From Buddleja alternifolia (taxonomy: Eukaryota > Streptophyta > Magnoliopsida > Lamiales > Scrophulariaceae): DNA of 64,000 nt. The DNA is taken from NCBI GenBank assembly GCA_019426215.1, contig CM033403.1, positions 1,431,001 through 1,495,000 on the forward strand, read 5' to 3'. The notes under the pieces are model-generated. The model ran no database searches. It was not told the DNA's origin and worked only from the letters and a program-made list of their open reading frames with translations. Positions 57,601-64,000 of the stretch are shown piece by piece (within the stretch, counting starts at the first letter, position 1; each line of letters begins with the position of its first letter). Both the position numbers and the translations under genes were made by a program.

Positions 57601-59847
57601 TGTTGGAGGAATGGTACCTCTCTTGTTCATAACCTACATTCAAGAAAATGTGAGCTGGGAACTTGGATTCGGTATCCCTGCTATTATCATGTGCTTTGCC
57701 CTCATTCTGTTCTTGAGTGGAACTACAACTTATCGATTTCGTATAAACGATGATGGAAGGAACCCGTTCATTCGAATTAATCGGGTTTTTGTTGAATCAA
57801 TTAGAAATTGGAGGGCTAAACCTATCTCTCTTGAAGAGGAAGGTCACCAAATTATGCCTCACACCCAAGATACTCAATTCAAGTAAGTCGCTGTTTTCCT
57901 TTCACAAACGCTAAGAATTATTAGTGGCAAAATGTGAAATGAGATTGCCAAAATTGTCATAGATATACATTATGAGCAATAATAATTTTTGTTTTGTCAT
58001 AATAAGATTTTTAGTAATAAAACTTCCTTTTAAAATTGTCACTATTGACAATTAGCAACAAAAGAAAAATATTGACAATGATATTTGTTGTCATTAAGTT
58101 ATTTCTAAACATGTGTCACTTATTGTCAATAATGGCGACGGTTTCTTTATCACTAATTGTTAGGAGTGGGAGCTTATATACAACTATTATCATTATTATA
58201 CTTGTGAATCTTAATTGTCACAAAACAAAAATTCTTATAACGCAATATACATATTTTATGATAACTATGACATTGTAACTTGACATATTGTCTCTAATAT
58301 TTGTTTGGTTTTAGTGTATCACTACAACAAAAGTTAACATTAGTGACAGAATGTGAAGTCCTAACATCATGTCACAAGAGAAATATAATGAGTGATAATA
58401 ATGAATTTTACATTGCCATTATAATGACTTTAAGTGAGAAGAATTATTTTTAAGTTGTCACTATTGATAATTATTGACATATGTATAGTGACACATAGAG
58501 TGACAACAATATTTGTTGTCAATATGTTATCACTACACATGTGTTACGAATTATCAGTTGTGGCAATAACTTCCTTGTCACTAATCGATTGAAGCGACAA
58601 CTAATATACAATTCTTGTCATTGCTAAATTTTTTAAAATCAATTTAACTTGTGACAAAACATAAATTCTTGTCTCTAGAAATACTTAATTAGTGATAATT
58701 TTAACATAATCACAAGATATCTTATAAATAATTTTTTTTTTTGTGCGTATGACCATATTGAATGATCAAATGAATTCTACTAATGACTCTTTTGTTGGCC
58801 TTAAACAACTATTAAAAACCCACAAATTGCTATATTTATGATCAAATGTCTAAATTATATGAATGATGCATGTTGGACTATATTTGGTCCCTTATAAGTC
58901 TAATTTTATTACATTTACTCCCTCTAAGTTGAGGTGAGTGGTAAAAGCGAATATCAACGCGAGATAAAGTCGTAATTCAGATAATTCGTATTTTTAAGAA
59001 AAAAATTTATACACTTGTACTATACAGATTTCTGGACAAAGCATTGCTTGCACAAAATGGTTCCATGGGAGATGAGAATATCTGCAGCGCCAGCGATGTC
59101 GAAGACGCGAAGGCAATTCTTAAACTTGGTCCGATATGGTTTGCAGCTTTGGGTTATGCCATTATATACGCACAACCCTCAACCCTATTCACGAAACAAG
59201 CTGCCACAATTGATCGTCACATCACTCCCACCTTTCAAATACCAGCTGCTTCACTTCAACAATGTTTCATTACAGTTTCCATTATGGTATGTGTTCCAAT
59301 GTACGATCGTATCTTTGTCCCTGTCGCCCGAGCCATCACCAAAAAGCCCTCTGGCATATCAATCTTTCAACGAATCGGTATAGGGCTATTCGTGTCCTTA
59401 ACTTCCATGGTGTTTGCGGCTCTTGTTGAGAGGAAACGTCTTGCAATTGCAATGGAATATGGGCTAGTCGACATGCCAAAGGCCATTGTTCCAATGAGTG
59501 TGTGGTGGATAGCGCCACAATATGTGCTATCCGGAATTGCTGATGTGTTCGCCATGGTTGGTCTTCAAGAGTTTTTCTATGATCAAGTTCCATTTGATTT
59601 GAAAAGTATAGGTCTTGCTCTATACTGTAGTATAATTGGCATAGGCAATCTTTTGAGCAGTTTGCTCGTAACGACCATTCAAAAGGCGACAAGTGGAAAT
59701 GGCGAAGATGGTTGGTTTTCGGATAACTTGAATAGAGGACATCTTGATTACTTCTATTGGGTGCTTGCCGGGATTAGTGTCTGTGGATTTGCAGCATTTA
59801 TTTGCTTTACTACTACTTCTAGTTATGGGAGAAGAATCTCACGGTGA
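51616..59847 (+). CDS. NPF (NRT1/PTR family) transporter, NPF5-like
   Basis: A proton-coupled major-facilitator transporter of nitrate, peptides or other small solutes at a plant membrane. Exons are 51616-51763, 52506-52727, 57333-57882 and 59028-59847, with canonical GT-AG sites; they total 1740 nt (579 codons plus TGA), the usual NPF size. Order of recognisable parts: N-tail MAATGDEISIAADHIPLL, TM1 with GVAERLAYYGI, LLNAWYGTASLLPIVGAFVADS, YLVALAQGGYAPCVQAFGADQF, FFNWWYCFSVGGMVPL, ENVSWELGFGIPA, the central loop, then exon 4 with FLDKALL, KLGPIWFAALGYAIIYAQ, TIDRHI, FQIPAASLQQ, RIGIGLFVS, WWIAPQYVLSGIADVFAMVGLQEFFYDQVP and a C-terminus ending GRRISR. The first Glu of the TM1 ExxER motif is Gly. 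Exon 3 uses the upstream of two acceptors in this model. Substrate is not predictable. Confidence 0.9.
51764..52505 (+). other. NPF intron 1
   Basis: GTAAAT...CTATAG. AT-rich, with a stretch at 51880-52210 rich in 'gagctc', 'cgagcc' and 'caaacgag' motifs, probably an old transposon fragment I cannot classify. No gene. Confidence 0.55.
53952..55224. mobile_element. MULE-like element in NPF intron 2
   Basis: A 1273-bp element with ends GGGATAATTACACTTACA and, inverted, GAGATAATTATGCTTACA. Similarity continues inward through 'ctactaacatgt' and 'tcacacc'. It is flanked by the perfect 9-bp duplication TACTTTTAA (53943-53951 and 55225-55233). No transposase is encoded. A GC-richer patch (54240-54430) with codon-like composition but no proper ORF could be captured host DNA. 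Its termini resemble those of the element at 60425-61998. Confidence 0.85.
56377..56963. mobile_element. Tourist-like MITE in NPF intron 2
   Basis: 587 bp. The left end GGCCTGAATGGATG and the inverted right end AGCCCCAGTTGGATGGCATG are roughly similar, and TAA flanks both sides (56374-56376, 56964-56966), as PIF/Harbinger-type MITEs have. The right-hand 155 bases (from 'atccatttttcaag') are clearly related to 25669-25846 upstream of PARG. No coding capacity. Confidence 0.5.
57883..59027 (+). other. NPF intron 3
   Basis: GTAAGT...ATACAG, a clean donor and acceptor. It consists mainly of the two CACTA-like repeats at 57905-58720, followed by AT-rich DNA with no recognisable feature. Confidence 0.65.
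57905..58720. mobile_element. Two related CACTA-like repeats in NPF intron 3
   Basis: 58318 begins 'atcactacaacaaaag', a CACTA-type terminus. Internal text 'agtgacagaatgtg', 'ttgtcactattga' and 'ttgttgtcaat' recurs in the adjacent 57905-58317 block, so the two blocks are diverged copies of one family. The same family flanks CACTA-1 at 46378-46429 and 51084-51360. Termini at the distal side are unclear and no ORF is present. Confidence 0.55.
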
Positions 59848-60424
59848 AATTGCATGCACACTCCCATTTTTCATGAGAAAAAGTATATGAAATAAACTTG
59901 TGGCATTGTTTAGTAATTGTTGTGTGCAAATGGGTGTCTGGTCGGTTTTGGACTGGAGTCAAGTGAGTAAAGTGTATTTCGTATGTATTTCGTATAGCAA
60001 GAATGGAGTCACAACTCTTTGCTAGCTCATGATTAATGGTCAATAACCTCCCATTATAATTGCATACAGCTACGCAAATTAGTGATACTCTTTGATGCTT
60101 GAATGCATGAGAAGAGCTACTACAAAGACTTGAACCCCTTGGAATGAGTACTCGCCTCAAACGATGAAGTTTCTTTTTGGGATTTAGTGGATATGGTAAT
60201 CAATAATATATTTTTTTGATTATATTTTATTCTGGGTCATTCTGATTTTCATTGACAGATTTATTTTCGTATTATGGAAGATATTTGATTATCGGAACTT
60301 TGAATTTATTTCCTGGCAAGAAATCGATTTAAGGAGCTTAATGATATTTTGTAATATTCATCAAAGATATTGGACCTTAAACTTATTTGCTACATGGTCA
60401 CACAAAAATTATTTGGTTAAACTC
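59848..60424. other. NPF 3' flank
   Basis: Downstream sequence of the NPF gene; the 3' UTR should lie here. 'aataaac' near 59891 is a possible polyadenylation signal. No other gene was seen. Confidence 0.5.
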
Positions 60425-61998
60425 GGGATAAATACTTATAATCCCCCTGTGAAATGTGAAATTGAGCATTTACCCCCTTATAAAAAAAATAATAGAAAAA
60501 AGCCTCACTGCCATTTCAAAAAAGATGCACACTGCCTCCCTAGACAATTTTTGCTTATGAATTTTTTGTGAGGACAAAAATACTCTTACATTTCAATGAT
60601 ATTTACACTAGACTTTCATTATTTTTATTTTATTTTATTTATAATTATTTTAAATTTATATTTCTTTTACCTTTTTTTTTTTTTTTTCCCCAACTTCTTC
60701 TCCAACCCACCTTCTTCCCCCACCCATCATCTACCCCTAAAACCCTAATCCTAACCCCAACCATTTGTTTGAATTTCAAAATTATAAAAGAATATAAATT
60801 ATTATATATGTGTGTGTATATATATATATATTCAACTTATAAACACCACCATCACCAGTTCACCACCATAGATGAATCGCCATTCGCCGCCGTCGACCAC
60901 CACTCAAGCAAACAATTCAAAGAAAAAGGAATCCGCTAAAAATATGAAATTACTCTAAACAAACAAAACTCCAGTTAGAGCGCCGCCACTTATCTCTGAA
61001 ATCGAACTCCGGCCTCCACATCACACCTCCGAACGCCGCACAAATTTTCATATTCCTTCAACCTACTGCATTTTCAGTAGAGCCGGCTAGGTTTTGAATG
61101 TTCAAAACAATTCAATTCAAGAAGACACCATTTTCTTCCTGATAAACAGACTGATATATAGTCTCATTAAAAAAAAAAAAAAGAAAAAGAAAAAATCACA
61201 TCTTTGCCTTCATCAACAATCCCAAACATGCCAAAAAGGAAACCCTTGTTTCCAATTTCAAGAATCTTCATTTTCCTGCTCTTTTCTACGGTTACTTCCA
61301 CAGCCTAATTAAAGCAATTCACATACAGATTTGAAGATTTGCAAATCTTCGAACTTGCAGATTCTTCAAATCTGCAAGAATCTGCAATTTTTCAGATCTG
61401 GAAATTTAAAGATCCACCAGCTCCCACCCTTTGATAAACGCTTCCGAGCTCCCACCTTTAATCCAACGTCCCTTTTGTGAATTTGAAAAGCGGGAGGCAG
61501 GGGGAATGATGGCGGCCATTTGGGCATGGTGAGAGATTGTTGTACTCAGCGAAGTGGGGCGGCGGCGGCGGTGGCTATGGCTGTAAAGGTGTGTGTATAT
61601 ATGTAATTTTATTTTATTTTTTTGGTTTGATATATTTTTTAATATATTTTTAAAAATTTAGAATTATAAAAAGTATATAAATAGTATGTTTAATATGGTC
61701 CCTTGATCTTTTATGAAGATCTATGTAAATGATAAATTGGATTAAATAAATAAATAATTATTTAATGTGGACCATTGATTTCGATATACTTGATACAATG
61801 GTTATCCAATTCAGGGTTAAAAAGGTCATTTAATGTCAAAAAACTTATACCCAGTTGCAAAATGCGCGAGTGGCGCACGTAGGGGAGTAAAGTGCTTCAT
61901 TATTTTTTTCTCAAGATTTTTTTTTGGTATATTTTTTTTTCATAGGGGGTAAGTGCCCAATTCAATATATCACAGGGGGGTTATATGTATTTATCCCG
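60425..61998. mobile_element. MULE-like element with GC-rich interior
   Basis: The left end GGGATAAATACTTATAA and, inverted, CGGGATAAATACATATAA (61998 leftward) extend as TIRs of about 70 bp ('tccccctgtga', 'gcatttacccc'). Flanks GTTAAACTC (60416-60424) and CTTAAACTC (61999-62007) are a 9-bp duplication with one change. The interior has GC-rich patches (60840-60910, 60970-61100 and 61430-61580 with a 'ggcggcggcggcgg' run) unlike its AT-rich flanks, possibly host gene fragments (Pack-MULE). No ORF is convincing. Confidence 0.65.
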
Positions 61999-62400
61999 CT
62001 TAAACTCTTGCATTGCATTGGATTTTCCCACATAGAATAACAAATTGGCGATGCTATTTAGGCCAATACTCATGTGAAAATGGTACTCAGCTTTCTAGTT
62101 TTTGTGTATACCCCACTCATTATGAGGTCAAGCTACATCAAGGAATTTATACCATTGTGTAGAGTACATCAAGGAATCATCAACTGTAAGCTACATCAAG
62201 GAATCATCAACTGTAAGAACCTCTCGATTTTAGTGTTAGAGGACATTATCTTTCTATCTTTATCATATATTCACTATATCATATCTCGTATCTTGGAAGA
62301 TATATAAGGTATATATGGTTCGACCACCCGTCCTCCCCCCAAATTCTTAATACCAAAACAAATACCAGCATCCCAAACCCTAAATTTTTTTAATGGAAAC
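61999..62400. repeat. Intergenic DNA with a short tandem repeat
   Basis: A roughly 28-bp unit 'ctacatcaaggaatcatcaactgtaag' occurs twice in tandem at about 62163-62217, with a third partial copy upstream at 62130. The rest (62240-62390) may be the LTR or leader of Copia F, but no LTR ends are certain. Confidence 0.55.
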
Positions 62401-63113
62401 AAGAAGTTAACTTATTGATGAGTGCTCTTATCAACTCCTTTACGGAAGAGGTCGTCCATCTCATTGTCTGAACTTCTTCGTCTCACGAGATATGGCTTAC
62501 CCTTGAATGTGCCTTTGTCTCTCCTTCGCAAGCACGTATCATGCATCTACGCCTTCAACTCCAAACCCTTAAGAAAGGCGACGACTCTATCCAAACCTTC
62601 CTCCACAAAGCTAAACTCATATCCAACGCACTTGCCGTCGCCGGACAACCTCTAACCACCACTGATTTTAATCTTTATATCTTCAAGGGTCTCCGCAATG
62701 AATTTTGCGACTGTGTAACCATTCTCACTGCCCGTCCAGATCCGATAACTTATTCAGATCTATTTAGTTTTCTTATAATGCAAGAATTCCTTCATGAAGA
62801 CATCATCTCTATCTCGCCTGGTACTACCAATCCGGTTCCAAGGAACTCTCAGTTGACAGCCAATCTCTCTCAATGCGGGCAGCCCTTCAATTCTCGTGGG
62901 AGAGGAAGATCCAATCATGGCCGTGGTAGAGGCCGCGGGGGAGACCGGTACCACTACAACCAGTCTGGTACTTCTACTTTCCAGTTCCTTTTTATAACCA
63001 TTATTCACCTCGTCCTGGAAACTACTGTACATGTCATTCTAACACTCAACAGCCTGCCTTCCATACACCACCTTCCGCTCACATCACCTATCCATCTATA
63101 CCTTCTTTCGTGA
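62400..63113 (+). pseudogene. Copia F: gag
   Basis: A plus-strand gag, best frame 62541-63113. It reads MHLRLQLQTLKKGDDSIQTF, FLHKAKLISNALAVAGQPL, FNLYIFKGLRNEFCDCVT and SDLFSFLIMQEFLHED, the UBN2 gag pattern of Copia elements. A glycine/arginine-rich tail (SRGRGRSNHGRGRGRGG) replaces a zinc knuckle, which I take as typical of the Ale/Retrofit-type lineage. The upstream 62422-62540 frame is shifted by one and supplies the preceding part. There is no intact start. Confidence 0.82.
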
Positions 63114-64000
63114 ACTAGTACCCTGATACAGGAACAACTCACCATGTATCTCCTGATACCTCCACCTTCCACTCTACTGCACCCTACAATGGCAATGATC
63201 AATTGCATGTCAGTAATGGACAAGGTCTCCCAATTCACCAAACAGGTTTCTTTTCGATTTCTTCCACCACAAGTTCTCTTCGCCTTAATGAAATTCTTCA
63301 TGTTCTGGATATTTCTAAACATTTATTATCTATTCAACATTTCTGTGTTGATAATCATGTCTTTTTTTAGTTTCACCCCTCTTATTTTCTTGTGAAAGAT
63401 CGGAATACCAAGCAGATTCTTCTTACCGGACCGAGCAATGAAGGGCTTTACTCACTTTCACAACCATCTTCCGCACCACCATCTATGTCTCTTGCCATGC
63501 GTGCACCATACTCCATTTGGCATCAACGTTTGGACACCCACACTCTCGCATACTCGAGCAAGTGATTTCTCAAAATAACCTTCTGTGTACTACCAAATTT
63601 CCATAGTCTTCGTGTCACTCATGCCCTTTGGACAAATCGTCTAGATTATCCCTTTCCCCCTCCTCCTCTAGAAGTAATAATGTTTTTGATTTAATTTTTA
63701 CGAATGTATGGGGACCTCCCCCTTATTTTTCTTCTGATGGTCATCGGTACTTTGTTATTTTTGTTGACGATTTTTTTTAAAATTTACTTGGTTTTACCCT
63801 ATTGCTAAAAAATATGATGCGTTTACTATTTTTCATAATTTTCAATCTTTATTTGAATGATAGTTTAACTCAAAAATTAAACCGGTCCAAACCAATGGCG
63901 GGGGCGAATACCAAAAATTAAAGCGTCTTTTCCAAACTCATGGTATATTCCATTGCCTAACTTGTCCACACACGCATGAACAAAATGGAACAGTTGAACG
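63114..64000 (+). pseudogene. Copia F: protease and integrase remnant, runs off the window
   Basis: From 63121 the frame reads YPDTGTTHHVSPDTSTF, the protease active site (DTG) of Copia F, then LHVSNGQGLPI, LRLNEILHVLDISKHLLSI and a stop near 63368. GAG-pre-integrase remnants follow (WHQRLDTHTL). After several frameshifts the integrase core appears: FTNVWGPPPYFSSDGHRYF then FVDDFF, and at the edge HTHEQNGTVER in another frame. A run of T at about 63770-63780 and many indels show advanced decay. RT lies beyond the window, if present. Confidence 0.8.

Noticed and set aside
57319..57630. Minus-strand ORF of 103 residues
   Set aside because: It is antisense to NPF exon 3.

Overview
The window is a piece of a plant nuclear genome, most likely a eudicot. 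Three things show this: split genes with GT-AG introns, a plant-type poly(ADP-ribose) glycohydrolase locus and an NPF (NRT1/PTR family) transporter gene, and a dense nest of plant transposable elements. The species cannot be named from the sequence alone. There are two host loci. One is a PARG-like pseudogene (26424-38592, + strand). The other is an apparently intact NPF5-like transporter gene (51616-59847, + strand, four exons, 579 codons plus stop). Almost everything else is transposon.

Region 1-20174 is a decayed autonomous-type Helitron on the + strand. It has N-terminal exons (two of them a duplicated pair), a Rep domain with the HUH motif and paired Tyr motif, and a Pif1-type helicase. 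A solo-LTR-like block flanked by a duplicated helicase fragment (4743-6640) interrupts it. A minus-strand Copia array, 7435-19664, also interrupts it, arranged LTR - internal - LTR - truncated internal. The Helitron 3' end (palindrome plus CTAG) is at 20154-20174. Next come an LTR-like segment (to 21092), a 5'-truncated Copia with a 1.36 kb 3' LTR (21093-24359), and AT-rich intergenic DNA with direct repeats.

Region 26424-38592 is the PARG locus: exons 1-4 at 26424-28265 and a long catalytic exon at 37753-38592. The 9.5 kb intron between them holds a MULE-like element carrying a 186-bp tandem array (28876-30548), two nested non-autonomous Helitrons (31543-32300), and a nearly full Tork-like Copia with both LTRs (32520-37626).

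Region 38593-46429 holds PARG downstream DNA, one unrecognised minus-strand ORF, a 5'-truncated Copia with a 1.69 kb LTR (39838-44023) and a degenerate Copia RT-RNase H fragment (44568-45870). Region 46430-51083 is a CACTA (En/Spm) element with a minus-strand TNP2-type transposase, striking subterminal inverted repeats and AAA target duplications. It sits inside an older CACTA-like repeat that has relatives in the NPF introns.

The NPF introns carry a MULE-like element with a perfect 9-bp duplication (53952-55224), a Tourist-like MITE (56377-56963) and CACTA-like repeats (57905-58720). Downstream lie another MULE-like element (60425-61998) and a Copia gag-protease-integrase remnant that runs off the window end. 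Nearly all element ORFs are broken, many by TGG-to-TGA, CGA-to-TGA or CAA-to-TAA changes, which fits long-term cytosine methylation and deamination.
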